From: Patiria pectinifera
Lineage: Eukaryota > Echinodermata > Asteroidea > Valvatida > Asterinidae
Length of the DNA stretch: 64,000 nucleotides
Assembly (NCBI GenBank): GCA_029964075.1
Contig: CM057142.1
Location: forward strand, 31,250,392-31,314,391
Direction: 5' to 3'
Under the pieces are notes generated by a model. It had not been told where the DNA came from and made no database searches. It worked only from the letters and a program-made list of their open reading frames with translations. This document shows positions 42,896-57,056 of this stretch, in pieces (the first letter of the stretch is position 1; the number at the start of each line of letters is the position of its first letter). The position numbers were made by a program, and so were the translations under genes.

Positions 42896-43637
42896 ATGCA
42901 GTATCCATATCCTCAAGTTGTCCTGGCATTATTGCTGACACTGAAGTCCTCGGCGTTGGTTTATCACGAGCGGACCTACCGCTTGGCCCCCACACAAGAC
43001 ACATATATTCACGGGGACATGAACAACCCTCCACTCTTCCAGAAAGACTATCTAGAAGTCGGCCACCGGTACGACGGACGAGACAGCCGAATCCTACTGA
43101 AGTTCGACCCCGATGAATTTCTGCGGAGCAGCGCATGGGGATCGGAGAGTAGCTTCCCCAACTTAAACCGCTCTGTTATCAGTAACGTCACTCTCAGATT
43201 ATCCTGCGTGAATGTGGCGGACTACTCAATTGCTGATGTTACAACCAGCGTCTTCAGGGGAGTGCTTCAGATGTCAAAACTTCTTCTACCATGGGACCAG
43301 ACCTACGTAACTTCATCCGTCAGAAATGTGGAAGGTGGTGTGTGGTGGGTCAGCGGGCTCGATACAACTGGTCGGGATGCTACTGCTCCCTTCGTTCAGA
43401 AAGACGTCACTATAGACTACAGCAGTTGCCAGAGCGGCGCGACACTGTCTTTTGACGTGGACCCCAGCATCTTCAAGTCTTGGCTTGAGGAGCCGCTGCT
43501 CAATTACGGCCTGTTGGTGTGGGCCGATTTGGCCGCTGGTGTGGAGTCTATACTGAAGTTGGCCTCTGTTGAGAATGGCCATGTAGAGAGACATCCTGAG
43601 CTTGTAGTCTTGCTTCAAGACGCCATTATTGATTCAG
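42896..43637 (+). CDS. Secreted/cell-surface protein, exon 1: signal peptide and DNRLRE-like domain
   Basis: ATG with A at -3 opens a frame of 247 codons plus one base. Residues 1 to about 22 are a signal peptide (VVLALLLTLKSSALV core). The rest (about 25-243) has the pattern of DNRLRE domains, a beta-rich carbohydrate-binding-module-like fold. The blocks are RLAPTQDTYIHGD, LEVGHRYDGRDSRILLKFD, ISNVTLRLSCVN, WDQTYVTSSV, FDVDPSIFKSWL, YGLLVWAD and HPELVV. There are at least two N-glycosylation sequons. The donor is TCAG|GTGAGT, phase 1, and the next exon in phase encodes an LDLa domain. Function is probably extracellular binding or adhesion; the ligand is unknown. Confidence 0.8.
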
Positions 43638-44346
43638 GTGAGTCAAATTAGGATATTTTTTTCATGTTAAAATTAATATCAAGGTACTTTACTAATGGAT
43701 CAATGTGAAGAGAAAATGAGGATAAGGGGGCTTTACACCAGTGGTGTGTCTAGTACCAGTATGTATTTTGGCACTCCAAGTTTTATCCCATAAAAGGTTT
43801 GGAAAAGGGTTGAGGGCAGACTGGGTCCTTGAGTGCAGAAAAACATGCAAAACCAATTCAGGCCAACTTTACTCACTCTTTAGCCGACAGAATTCTCCAA
43901 AATGTTCATGAGGCAAAGACAAGGTCCTCAGTATTTCACCAGCCAAATTCAAAGTCTCAATTAAATTTTGAAAGGAGACTTTTTTCCCCTTCAATATTTT
44001 GCACCTGAGAGTGAAACTATGTACGGACCTCTTCAGTACTAGTAGTCTGGTGGCAGACTATGGAGAGATGTGAAGAAATACAGACCTGTACCAGATGTTT
44101 GTTTTGATACAGTTGTTTGATGCCGTACTAATTAAAGGGGTGTTGGACTGGTTGTTTCACATGCCAATCTAATTTCTTGTGTTGCATGTTTTCAGTACCT
44201 TAAATTTTAGGACTCTCATACGCAGTATTAAGACTGAGAGTCCCAAATTTTCAGAATAGGGTGAGGGTGCCTGTTTAGTAAAAGTTGTGAATTGCAGGCG
44301 CTTTTTCTACAAAAGGCAACATATCATTGTTTTGCCTTTCTTTATG

Positions 44347-44525
44347 GTAGTATACAAATAATAAATGTTTGTGAGTGCAATGGTAAGAATAATTTCATGA
44401 GGTGACAGATGAAATGTTCCATTCCACGAGGCGAAGCCGAGTGGAATGGAACATTTCATCTGTCACCGAATGAAATTATTCTTTCTATTGCACGAACGTG
44501 AAACATTCATTATTTGTTTTATATA
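44347..44525. mobile_element. Foldback element 1
   Basis: Arms of about 75-80 bp (44352-44427 and 44441-44524) with loop GAGGCGAAGCCGA. Inner arms GAAATGTTCCATTCCAC and outer arms with ATAATGAATGTTT-like sequence. A further inverted pair (TCATCTGATTGGT, 44549 and about 44886) lies outside. Confidence 0.8.
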
Positions 44526-45763
44526 ACACCTGAAGAAATCCTCGTCATCTGATTGGTTGACTTTTAATAGCCAATTTATTCAAGTTAAAAATTGTTTACA
44601 AGTTTGACAAGTTAAGAGTTATCATATTTAATTTATGCAAACTGTTCAACAGGTTGAGAACTATCATATTCAATTTAAAACTTTTCCATAAGTTTAGAAC
44701 TTAAACAGTTCAATAAGTCCAGAACTTTTATTGCCAATTTAACCACCACAGCGCCACCTTTGGCAACAATAGCAGTGACAGTGCAATGGTACAGTGCAAT
44801 AGTACTTCCATTGCACTGTGCGCTGCGCGCCACGCGCACGCCATGCATTGGTACAAATAATTCAATGACATGTGATCAACGATCCACCAATCAGATGATG
44901 GGGATTTATTCAGGTGTTGTATAATACCGGCTATCCCACTTGATTTGCCATAATTGATTATAAGTAATGGGGACTTTACAAAAGTACCTTTAGTGTACAC
45001 TCTGTCCATTTAAAAAATAAAATTAAATGTGTGGCTCATGATATGCTTAATCCTCATCAAAATGTACGTGGAAATTGTTTTCACATTGTGATTACTATTG
45101 ACACTTCCACAAGGGCTTACTGGTACATTGTGAAATACTGTGTGAAGTTACAGTGTACAATATTTGTTTGAGATAACCAAGCTACCATTTTTTCCATAAT
45201 GTATACTTTGAAATCTAGTGTATTGTTTGTTCAGTTCATTGACAAGGACACACAATATGTACACTGTGCACACAGTGTGTGGAATATCACTAGCAAGCTT
45301 GTGAAGCAATATTCAGCCTTGTTGTAACCCCATGTGTGGGTGTTTTGGTGTGTATGAGAATTCAGTCAGCTGATTAATACACCTTAATGCACTTGTGATT
45401 AGACTGTGTCTGGTAAAAAAGTTACTGAACAAACCTGCCATAATGTGTACTGTGTACATTTGTGTTTATTAATAGTTACACAGGGCCTGGGTGCTTTTGA
45501 TCATACATACATGTATGAGGTGAGCATGGTATTTCAGCGTCTTTAAAGGTTGAACATAAAAAAACATTACTGAGATCCTGCTGTACATGTGTACGTAACA
45601 GGCTGCCTAATTACCCTGAGCAAACCAATCTATCACCCAGACATTCTACTTAAAGTAAAATATATCAAGTTTCAAGCTGGATTAATAATAACCTCATGTC
45701 AACATCATGCTGTGACATCTGTAACTGATCAATCACTTGTTTTCTTGAGAATTTTGGCTGCGT

Positions 45764-46354
45764 TTAAAGGGAATACCGGTATATATACAACATTCAAATT
45801 TGCAAATACATGTCCACACAATGTAATTGTCAGAAATGGATGGATTTTTGGGGAGTTAATATTTTATAGCAAATATTGTAACACTGACTGGCTTGATGTT
45901 TTGTGTTCATAGATGCCGGAAAACCAAGAAAAACAATCAGGTTTCTGTAGGCTGGTTCCCTGGCCCCATTTAAGATGAAACGGAGCAATTTATAGACGTG
46001 GGGGAATTGTAAGGTCAGGAAACTTGTCTAGCTGGCTTGTACCTGTTCATAGTGTACTGTGTGTAATCCATTGCAAACCAAATGCGGACTAGAACTAAAT
46101 ATGGTAAATTGGGGGCAGTATTTGAAAATAAGCCATTTTTTTCCCAACGCTGGTCGGCTGACCAGTGTTGGAAATTGGTACAAAAATACCACTTTTCTTG
46201 AAAATGACAGCACACCAGGTGCCATGATTTTACAGGATGCTTTAGACTGTCATTCACTAACAGCCCAGTAAGGGATATCATGAGAATTTGGTAGTTTTGT
46301 TTTTTTATATACGTTTGCAAATTATGGTACATGTACATTTTATATTCCCTTTAA
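45764..46354 (+). mobile_element. TTAA-flanked MITE, copy B
   Basis: 591 bp, TTAA-AGGGAATACCGG to ATATTCCCT-TTAA, same orientation and same block order as copy A. The central palindrome is near 46146-46173. Non-coding. Confidence 0.85.
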
Positions 46355-49300
46355 ATACCAAGAAACAGATCCATTTTTTAACAAAATTCCTTTTTTTTTA
46401 CCCCCTTCTGCCTCATGTGGTAATCAAACATGTCACCAGGGCTGCCGCTGTAATCCTGTTAGTGCAAAGGCAATTCTCATGCTCAGTGATCCTCCTCCTC
46501 CCCCATCACTGAGCATAAGAGGGGGGGGGATGATTTCAAAGAGCCGCTCAAAAACTGAATTGTGCTGGAGACTGGAATAATATGCTTAGCCAAAACAGGG
46601 TACCCGACGTAATTGTTGTACAGGTATGCGATGCATACTGCTGTTCCCTGGTTTTCTGCTGATTTTTTTTTTTGCTGGTCACATGAATTTAGTAAGCAGT
46701 ATTTTTTGCTGTGTTGCAGCTTTATGATAGAGCCCTGGTTTGGTTCGGCCTTGGTGGGAGCAGATCTGCATGAATAATACATTAATAGCATAGGACATTT
46801 CGATATGTTGCAAAACATATTACACTCACTAGTGCAGAAGATGACAGAGCAGGCAGTACATGTTATTCCATGTATGGCTGCACAAACTTGGCATGTGCAT
46901 TACTTTTACATACATAATATTTAATAATAATAGTAATATCCTAATAATCTATTACAGTTTTTGAGAAGAACAAGTAAAAAATCAGATCATCTAAAAAGTA
47001 TTTTAACAATAAAAGTGTATGTAGAGGGAGGAATACCAAGTTCCAAAATCAAACAGGGGAGAGAAGGAAAAACAATTTGCAGTACACGTGTCTCTAAAAA
47101 AAAAACTTTCCACTTGGAATAAGTCCTGTCCAAACAATTCTATGACAAAGTCGTACAATGTATCTCTTTATTCTCTTTGCTGATTTTCTTGTAGGAAAGT
47201 TTCTTTTTCCAGCTCATGATCAAAGCTCATTTAGTAAAGCTGTTTTTATATACCAGTTTGCCAGTTGACACATGATTAAGGCATTTTGGGAAAAATGGTA
47301 AAATTTGCAGAAGTTGGAAAGCATTACCTGTTGAGGGAAGGGTCTAGGCATAAAAGCAAAACACACAAAAAAAGTGCAGTCCAAAAACCGACATTATTTT
47401 GAGATTGCATACTTTCTTTGGAAGGAAATTTTGTTGCCATCACCAAGGAAAATGAGAGTCGTGTTTAAAATGTTGGTTTTTGATTCTAAGACATAGGCCC
47501 TATAGTACTGTACACCTTTTGGTATAACTATCTTTAACTCTCTAGGGTTTGTAAGGGAATTCATACAGTGAAGAATTACTTAAGCTATTTCTGAATTTGT
47601 TTGAAGTGATTAAACGTTTACTTTTTAAATCTATTTTATTTTATAAATTTATAAATGTAATGGAGACCAACAGTGGTTAACCGCCACTTACATTTACCAT
47701 GAAACATTACAATACAAGCTTTAGTTCCCTCCATAATGCTTGCTGACTGGGTTGTTGGCTGGCTAGCAGATGTTGGCTATTTTCCGCTTACAGAATCAGG
47801 GTGCATGCGGTACATGTGTGTGTGCACGTACACCTTAAAGTACCCTATTGTTAGTAACTAAAACTGTTACACACTTCCACGAAGTCCATGCCCCCTGATT
47901 GTCCCTTTTTATGTCCATGATTCTCATTATAAATTCTGAATTAAAAAGGGATACCCATAGACCAAAAATCCCCCCTACAAAGGCTGCTCTAGGGGCCTAC
48001 ACTTCAGACCCTGTACATGTATGGAGAGTGATTTAAAAAATACCCGGTAAACAGTAAAAATGTCCAATTGAAGCCAATATTACTGGACCATTGAAATCCT
48101 ACTGGTATATTGCTGGTACTTTGAGTGATAGGGATATCCGGTGGGTGAACATTGCCTGATTTGTGGGCACCCTGCTAACATTATCCCGGTGGACGTGTTT
48201 TAGTACATGTACCGGTACGTACGTTGTACATCAAGGTGCATAGTATGTAACCATAGAGCAAGGCATGTGCATACATTGTGTACAGCCTCGAGCTAAACTT
48301 TCAGGCTTAAATTTAAATGAAGTTAATTCATCAGTAAAAATTGCATACACCTTGATAATTACGGAACAGACATTTTGTAGGATGCTTGTCCCTCGATATG
48401 GAGGTTACTGAGCAAATTAGGACAATTGTCATATCGTAACTCTCTGGATGATTTGAATGATTTCACAGGTTCCCGGCATTTACTAGTAAATATTAATACA
48501 TATATATGCAAACGGTACGGTACATGTACTTCCCAATATTTATAACTTTGCACCATGGATTTGAATCAGACAGCTGACCCCCATTTATAACTTAGTTCAG
48601 TTTTTAAGGTGTCTGCATTGAGTTGTGAGCAGATACCGGTAGTCCCAGCCGAAAAAGCCCGGTTTTCTTTTTCTCACACGCTCACAGAATCCACTTTGCA
48701 AACATTGCTTTAAATTCACACACACACACTTGCTTACTCAACTTTTTTTTTCCTTACTGCATGAGTAAGTCCCTCTCTTGTGAATTCATGGCAAATTTGT
48801 TTTCAAAGGATTCCGATGTCCATGCCCCTGTATAAGAACTCAAGCACGTGATTAAATATAGGCACCGGCCAAAAGAGTTTTAGCAGTTAATTTCATCAAT
48901 GGCAGCTGTTGTTAAATATCTGTGAAGAGACCAATCCGGCATCTGCTCAATTCTAGAACAGGTGCCACAATATTGTGGGTATTTATTTTATTGTTATCAC
49001 AATAATGTTACGCAATTTAAGTAAATCTACCAACAAGCCAAAATATTTGTGGTTGATATCAACTTTGATAATCTGGGGATTCCACACCTTATAATACTCT
49101 AGTTTATACTGGTACAGACTTGTTTGTGTATATATAACCATGAATAGGTGAAATTGTAAACGTCCCAAGTTAAACACGGCACATCTGCTTTAACATGTGT
49201 GGGCCTATGAGGTTGCATCTCATTTTTAGAATACAAAACATGCCACATTACAACATGTGCATTTGTGCACTGTATGTAATAATTCTGAACAATGATTTTA

Positions 49301-50221
49301 AAAAATTTGGTTTTCAAAAGTTTTACAGATATCAGTTAAAAAATTCAGCCTTCAGTCACTGGAATTTGATAGAACAAATCAATAAAATAAGCACCAATTT
49401 AGTTTGCTGCACTTTTTATTAGGCAAGAAACATTTACTTGTATATAATTTTTGGCTCGGTTGTTTACAAAATACTGAAGCTGTCATACAAGTTATGCATT
49501 ACTTGGCAAATTTGGCTAGTTGGCAAATTTCACAAAATAAAAGCATTACATTTTGTACATAGACCCTACTGTATATCAATGAAAAGGAGAATTCACTCAG
49601 AATTAAAAAATCCGGAAATTGTAAACATTTTGGTTAATATTTGCTGTAGAAGTTCCCTCAACTATGATTTTGTAAACTTGTACACTACTGGTATGTACGA
49701 TATCTTCCCTGTAACTGCTTCTTAGATCTGATCAAGTTGATTTAACCCCAACCATCTTCCAATCTCCTTTTATATTTGGCAGATCTTATTCAAGTAGCAA
49801 GCACTTTTATAAAAGAACTGATTATTTAATTTTCAGAAAACTTGTGAAGAGTGTTGTAGTTTAATATCCTTTCAAAAGGATTTGGGGTTAGCTAGAATAG
49901 AACTTTACTTTGGCTTTAGGATGTGACGTTTACACGTGTAAACATTTAAACGAAAAAAATTCAAATCCGTTTAGAAATTTTCACAAACGTAAACGGAACT
50001 CAAATTTTACAATGGGACCTTGTACCGGTATTTTGCGCAATCTTCCCTCCAGGTTTCATTTACAAGGAATCTACAATGTTTATTTAGCCCGGCGTCCTAT
50101 TAAATTTTATCAGCACACCGCAATCTTCTCTGCGCCTCAGGGAGCCGCACAACGCCGCATAAAGGCCTCCCTGGTATTCTCATTCACCGAAAAAAATTCT
50201 CACTGGCTAGCAGCTTAGCAT

Positions 50222-50422
50222 GAATGATCGGTCGACCGTCATTAGAAATTGATGACACAAATTCCACTTTCCTTGAAAATGACAGCACACCAGGTGCTAC
50301 GATTTTACAGGATGCTTGAGACTTATTCACTTACAGTTTAATAAGTAAGGTATTTCATACTTTGGTAGTTTTGTTTTGTGATATTTGCAACTGTTGTACA
50401 TGTACCGGTACATTCCCTTTAA
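50222..50422 (+). mobile_element. TTAA MITE, copy D (3' part only)
   Basis: Matches the right half of copies A and B (TTCCTTGAAAATGACAGC, ACCAGGTGCTACGATTTTAC) and ends ACATTCCCT-TTAA. It starts at its variant of the central palindrome. Confidence 0.75.
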
Positions 50423-51189
50423 CGCATCTCTGACATTTTATGATTTTTAGGTAGTCACTAAATTGTGTTTAGTGTAGAAGCAGGTGCCCAATTGTCACTG
50501 ATTGTGTTTGGTGAGCAAGCATCCTGCCCTGGTTCCTTTTTTGTCCAAACAAATTAGGAAAACAGGTCAGACACTGAATGAATTCCCCATCCAAACTCTC
50601 TGGCCAGCAATCAGGAGGTAACCTGATAATCGCACAGACTCCGGAGAGGCGTCTGTCCCCAAATGAGAATGCCATCAAGATGTTGTGCTGGCTCGCCCAG
50701 ACTGTAGGAGAAGGCATCGTTGCTTTCTTTTATGGGGGGGGGGGAGGTTTACATATAGATTGCAAAAGATTCTAGTCTACATCATCCCATAGGAGGGGTG
50801 GAAAGTTGCAGGGCCCTGCCCTCTGCGTGAGGATTCTGGGTCCGCAATTAGAGAGTTGAGTCAGAAATTTCAAGACTTGAGTCATCACTGACATCAGGGT
50901 TTTTTTTTCTTTATTTTTTTTTTGTAAGCACGGTCCCAGGACCTGATTGAAAGTGATTGATTTGGCTCGGAAACGAATCTGAGAAATGTCATGTCAGCAT
51001 AGACGGATGGCGGACCGTTGTAACTTGTCATCAGCTTGCAGTTAGTCAGTCTGTTTGTAGCCTGTTGCAGAAAACTTGTTTTCTGACGGCTTTGACTTGA
51101 GGGTACGATGATTCTGCTTTCGCTGAGATGCATCATGCAGTACATGTAGAGTGTGCCAAACAAAAGTGCAACATTCAATGACATTATAT

Positions 51190-51477
51190 TACATTAAAGC
51201 CTGAATATTTGTCAATCCACTCCTTTTTGCCCCATTCCATTTGGGTCCCTAGATCCAGAAATACAATCGATTAAGTGAAAGGGTGTACATTTTACTTGGG
51301 CCACTCTCACCTGGACATGCTGAATCTGGGCTAAGCATTGAATTGGCATTGAAGCTGGTGACTTCACAGGTGAATGTGACCCAAGTAAAATGTACACCCT
51401 TTCACTTAATTGATTGTACATGTATTTCTGGATCTAGGGACCCAAATGGAATGGATTGAGAAATAGGCTTTAATGTA
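51190..51477. mobile_element. Inverted-repeat element of 288 bp
   Basis: Ends TACATTAAAGCCT and AGGCTTTAATGTA. The inner arms of about 70 bp (near 51234-51300 and 51378-51451) are almost perfect reverse complements, e.g. GTGTACATTTTACTTGGG against its complement. Non-coding. Confidence 0.88.
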
Positions 51478-51629
51478 CGTTTAGTATATAATTCATTGGA
51501 GAAATAAACATTAATTGGATTTTGGCTTGTTGGAAATATTACAAACACCTACTGTAGAACGTTATAAATTTAATTTGTGTGACATCACTGTCACCAAGAT
51601 TCGACACCCTCTTTCATTGCTTTGAATAC

Positions 51630-51825
51630 CAGGGCTGTCTTGATTACTTGAAAATGTGTTTGAACGAATATTGGGATATTCAAAACCGCAAGTGTGTGCC
51701 GCGCCGGTCAAAAGTTGCATGCCAGAGTGCGCCAGTTAAAGTTTACATGTGGCGATCGATATTTTTGCAGTATTTTGTAATTGTCAAGGGCTTTAATTAA
51801 CCTGTTAAAAGGATATGTATCGTAC
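51630..51825 (+). mobile_element. hAT-like MITE (AGGGCTGTCCA type), partial copy
   Basis: Begins CAGGGCTGTCTTGATTACT and shares GCGCCGGTCAAAAGTTGCAT and GGCGATCGATAT-type blocks with 30580-31012. Confidence 0.65.
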
Positions 51826-54228
51826 AGTATGTACTGGTACATGTACAGCTGTTGACAAAACCTGAAATCACAGTCGTGTGTGCGTAAACATGTGCAGATT
51901 TTTTTTTTATAGCTGTCCATACATTGCAATATGGAATGCCATTGGGAGCTATTGAGCCAAGTGAGAATTGCAGATTACACACAAGCATTCAAATACAAAT
52001 GAAATTAAAATCATTTAAATCAAGACTGAAACATTTTTACTGTCAGATTTTGTCCTTTGAATATGGGGAACTAGTCAACTCTTTTTTCCTGTAAAGACAC
52101 AATACTGGCAACCAAAAGTGGGACATTAGAGATCTACATTTTTTGTATCTGAAGCAAGATGAAAGCTGCATGCAGTTAGTGTTGGTTTTCTAAAATTGTT
52201 GGGAGAAACATGCCTATTTTTTACGTAAGTGGAAAACAACATTGAAAAGATGAATTATGCCAAATTTTTCCCCCGCAAGGCAGATATTTTTGGACTGATA
52301 ATTACAAAATGGTGAACATTTCATATGTACACGTACCAGTACATACTTATACCGGTATGTACCGGTATGCGTGGGAGGTGCTTAGCAGAAAAAAGCTCAA
52401 CTGTTGTGGGTTTTTGTCCTAATGCCCTAAAGCCCTTCAATTGTTAATTGTCATGGTTGAGATAACGGTACTTCCTGTTTTTTATTATATTGAAATTGTA
52501 TAGATTCTCTCTGAATAGAGGGGCTCCACCCTACAATAAATTGTTAAAAGTTATAACTTATCCATTTAATTTAAACATGTGGAGACTCCTGTCCATGGAT
52601 TGACATCTTCAGACGGTTATAGTATGGTTGGACCATTGAATGGACAGTTTCCAATCAATGCCCTATTTGCTCATAATATAAAAACACTGACAGTGATACC
52701 GGTATCTTCAAATTATGGGCCTGGCTTTATTCTACATTCACAAAATAACTTTGCTTTCACTACCAGCACAAAAATGTGATTTGTGTATTTTTAAAGAAAC
52801 AATGGTACCGGTATACCGGTACGTGTAGCCTACCGGCTTTATTGAAGTGCATACATCTACATGTACACAGTAAAAGTAGATTGTGATGATAATCCTTATC
52901 TCAAAATAAGTGAAATTCGTGACTGAGTGTTTTTTTCAGTGCTTTACAACCAAGCATAAATTTGTAAAATGTGCAGGTACATGTACCAGTAGTTTTTCAA
53001 AAATATCAAGGTGTGGTAAAGACTGGTTTGATTTTGGAGAAATTGTTATGTTTCAGAGTCTGCATGTATCACATTTCTTTAAAGGCACATTCAACTTTCA
53101 GGCATGCTACCGTACAACATGTACTTCTTGCATCCATTCACTTTGAAAGTTGTTTGGGATGCTTTTAGGAGGGGTTATCATCATACGGGTAGCAGCTGGT
53201 TTACAAAATGATGGGCACATTCAACACTACCCAGAGATGGTTGCTGATGTGTTGGCAGTGGTTGTTTCTGTCATTAGTTGTTGCAGATTTTGTTATTAAA
53301 TGTGAAAAAAGGTACTGATGTACAAAACTACATGAACATGTACCTTGTATTCCTGTTTTCAAAGTCATTTAGGTGGGTACTCATGTACATGTACCTGTTC
53401 ATCGAGGACCGACACACAAAGGGAGAAGAACAGATCCTTTCAACTTGTCCTCAGGAGTTGGGTCTTTTGTTGGAAACGGTCCTCTGTAGTGAGTTGTGTG
53501 CTTAGTCTATGGGAGAGTGTCATATTACAGGGACAAAGGGAAACACAAAGCATTGTCCTCGGGAGTATAGTAAAACAAGAGTGTCTGCACAAGTATACTC
53601 ATTCTTGTTTCGTAGTTGTGGGGACTTACACTCGTCTGTGCAAGGTATTTGTGGGGACCGAAAATGCTATGGGGACAGCAGAAAGTCCCCATAACTCGGT
53701 CCTAATTTCCCTAACAATAAAAAACTTCCCTATAACGCGGTGTATGCCTACATGTACCTACATGTACAACATCATCACCATCAACCACACCCACGAAACG
53801 CACGACCTACTTCACACACTGCTCTTGTGTCGCCATACATTAATCAGTGAAATAAGCTTGCCATTAATCAAGATATTACCTGCCAAATGCCAGTAGAATG
53901 GGGCTAAAGGAAGCTTATTACATGCCCAGCAAATGTACTGTTGGCACGTACATATCGCAAATGCCTCATCTTTCTGAAATGCCATCCCAGATTGTTAAGT
54001 GTCTCATTTGTTAACATTTGACATCAGCAGGTACACATTCATCATTATGGAAGGAATGCCAGACTCATTGATTAAACCTCAAAGTGGTTAGAAAACGTTA
54101 TAAATATAAATATCCTTGGGTTTCAAGTGAAGGGTTCGTGACGCTTCTCAAATGAGTGAATCTAAAAAAGAATGTCCTCTCATTGTACAAGTATCTTACA
54201 TGAACATGGGATATGTGCGTGAATCTGC

Positions 54229-54236
<8 letters not shown>

Positions 54237-54265
<29 letters not shown>
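54237..54265. repeat. (AAT)n microsatellite
   Basis: About ten ATA/AAT units leading into AAAGTATTTATAAAGCGC. The latter is a widespread SINE/LINE tail motif, also seen near 63350. Confidence 0.9.
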
Positions 54266-54266
<1 letters not shown>

Positions 54267-54983
54267 GTATTTATAAAGCGCTTTTACAAAATAGAACAAA
54301 GCGCTGTACAAGAGAGGACTAGGATGTTATGAATAAGAAACTTTTAAGACGTTATGGTATGCATGTTACTTGTAGTGTGAACAGTTGGTACCGGTAGGTT
54401 TTACAGGAACCAAACTTTTTAGGGACATTCAAAGTCCAACAATTCAATCTTTCCTAAAAATAGAAAACTTCCCACGATGCAGTCCCCGCCAGGGCACACG
54501 CACAGACTGGTTTCCGTAGTTGTTGGGACCGCAGCCAAACATGTCAACCAGTCACCACTGGCCCCATATCATATTGCTGCCAATACAAAGCTATTTAGTT
54601 TTATTATATCACCCAAGTACCGGTAAATCCTTGTCATTTGATTTGAGGATTGTATAGGTCACGCGGCATTCATTAATCGAACCATTGCACGGCCTACCGG
54701 TACATCATAACCATGCATTTTTGGTTCCATTCACTGTGCATTTTCCCATCCCTCTTGATCTATTGCACGCTGCGCACACGCTAAGACGCGCAGCGGCCTG
54801 GCGCTATACGATCTTTGCGATATATCATGCATTATAGCCATAGGTTATAGCAGACTTTTAAACCGTTGTTTAAGCCTTGAACAAGCTGAAGAAAAGTAGT
54901 GGATATGACACAATTTTGTGAGTTTTGTTTGTTCCTAAAGTTTTATCCTCCAAGCGAATGACAAAGATCTACTTGGATGTTAT

Positions 54984-55157
54984 ATTAAAACAAATAATGA
55001 ATGTTTGGCATTCGTGCAATGGAGAGAATATTTTCATGAGTTGAAAGATGGAATGTTCCATTCAACTCGGCTTCGCCTCATTGAATGGAACATTCAATCT
55101 TTCAACTCATGAAAATATCCTCACCATTGCACTCATAAACATTCATTATTTGTATAC
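54984..55157. mobile_element. Foldback element 2
   Basis: Arms 54986-55065 and 55081-55156 around the loop CTCGGCTTCGCCTCA. Same family as 44347-44525 (shared ATAATGAATGTTT, TGCAATGG, GTTCCATTC), but the loop is inverted relative to that copy. Confidence 0.82.
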
Positions 55158-56857
55158 CATAGCACACTACCACTTTATTCAAGTTTATTATTAATTTCTC
55201 AGGCCAAATACAAGACAATGAAAATCTATGACTGGTTTAAAATTCATTGCGTAAAAGTTACAAGTCACAACAAAGGAAAACATCAAAAGGACAAACAGCA
55301 AAAGGCTAAGATACGAGAACTTAAAGTACAGAAAACATTTTTAAAAACATTAAACATTAAGTTGCAGGCCTGAAGTATTTAGGATTGCCTAAAAAGCTAA
55401 AAAAATAAAAACGCACAAAAAAAGGTTATCGGCTCTCCAACTACCGGTACAACAGTACAATTATTTTTGCACAAGACACTGAAAAAAAAACCCCAAAAAA
55501 CAACATGACAAACAGAACAGACAAAGCACACAGAAGATAACAAACAAGCGAACAGCATTTAAAAACAAAAACAAAACCAAAAAACAAACAAACACCCCAA
55601 CAAGACAAAATACCGGTAAGAGACAAACACACAAGGCAAGACTTTCCAGCAAATTCTAAACAGATCTGTACCATTATGTAATATAATTCCACACCGCCTA
55701 CACTATTCCCGATATATTTGGTGTTGGATTTTCTTTATTTGTTTACAAACTTTACAGCTTAACTATAAATATGTATTTCATCTGTTTTAGTTAATTATTA
55801 ACCAAGTTCTTTTGTGCCTGATCTAATTGTGTTTAAATTATCTTGCAGATTTTCTGTCGTACAAACGCACACAATCTGGTCAGGATCAAAAATATCACCT
55901 ACATACAGTATAAAGCTAGGGGGTTTGACTTAACATTTTGAAGTTGTGTTGCATTGTATACACTGTAACACTATGTTTCTTGACATAATTGGTTTGGATT
56001 GACTTGTTTTTTTCCCCAGCTGTACATCTTGCAAATGTGTCTATTTGATGATGAATATGTGTCAATGGCACACACAAAGAGCACACATGGAATTGCAACC
56101 CACCCTCTCCAGGACAGCAGCAATGCTTTTAGGAGAGTACTCTAATGCAAGATGCAAGATGCAAAATGGCATTTCACAGTCTCAGTTAACCTCCCTTTAA
56201 ATCACTTTTGGGATTCTTTCCTGATCCCAGTGACAGTTGTAAGTTTTAAGGGCAGTGCACTCTGGGATTTACTCCTGGCTTATGTGCATGTCGTCGTAGT
56301 TTGATCTGGCCTACTGTCCCATCTGTGGAAAATGTAGCCTCATGAATGTATTTCCGCTCGCAAGGTCTTGGTGTAATTGACTGTCAGATTGCATGCATGC
56401 AGGATCAATCCAGTTCACTGCCTCTGTCCTCTGACTCAGAATTGGAGATAGAATCAGAAAATCAGATGCTTGTACAGATGTACGTATTGCTCACAAGGGG
56501 AAATAGGTCTCGGGATGGGACCTTTGTGTTCTTCCCAAGTATTGAAATTATGTATACCTACATTTGTTGTACATGTATGCTTCGACAAGTTTTGCCCTTG
56601 GCTTTTTAGGAGATTAGGGAATGCTTTATTGTCTAATTTGGAAACTTTTTCAGTGAGGATGATCTGGGGATCAATTTAGAACCTTCTGTTGGGACAAATT
56701 TAAATATATCTTTGAACTCTTGGTTTACAGTGTATCGGTACCGGTACGTCACAAAATGATTTAGCTTTTGAATCTCGGACACATTAAACTTGTGTCAGAG
56801 TGCAAGTGGAAACTAGAATGTGTGATTTCGATGGATTTTACAGTCTGTTAAGTTTAA

Positions 56858-57056
56858 ATGTAATAATATACAACATTTGCAAACATCAAAAAATAGAACT
56901 ACCAAATTACTGTGAAATATACTTGACTCAAGCATCCTTAACCTATGCGCTTAAGCATCTTCATTCTTCGAACACGAAACTTTAAACAGGTCAATGTAAC
57001 AATATTTGCTATAAACTACTAACCCCCAAATCCATCCATTTCTGAAAATAACAGCA
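56858..57056 (-). mobile_element. TTAA MITE, copy E (internally deleted)
   Basis: Has both ends of the family (ATACAACATTTGCAAACATC and CCATTTCTGAAAATAACAGCA) but lacks the central palindrome region. No intact TTAA ends. Confidence 0.7.

Noticed and set aside
53345-53896. 183-codon open frame on the plus strand
   Set aside because: It runs through repeat-like sequence with GTCCCCATAA words and TACATGTA, has overlapping frames of similar length, no domain, and composition like noncoding DNA.
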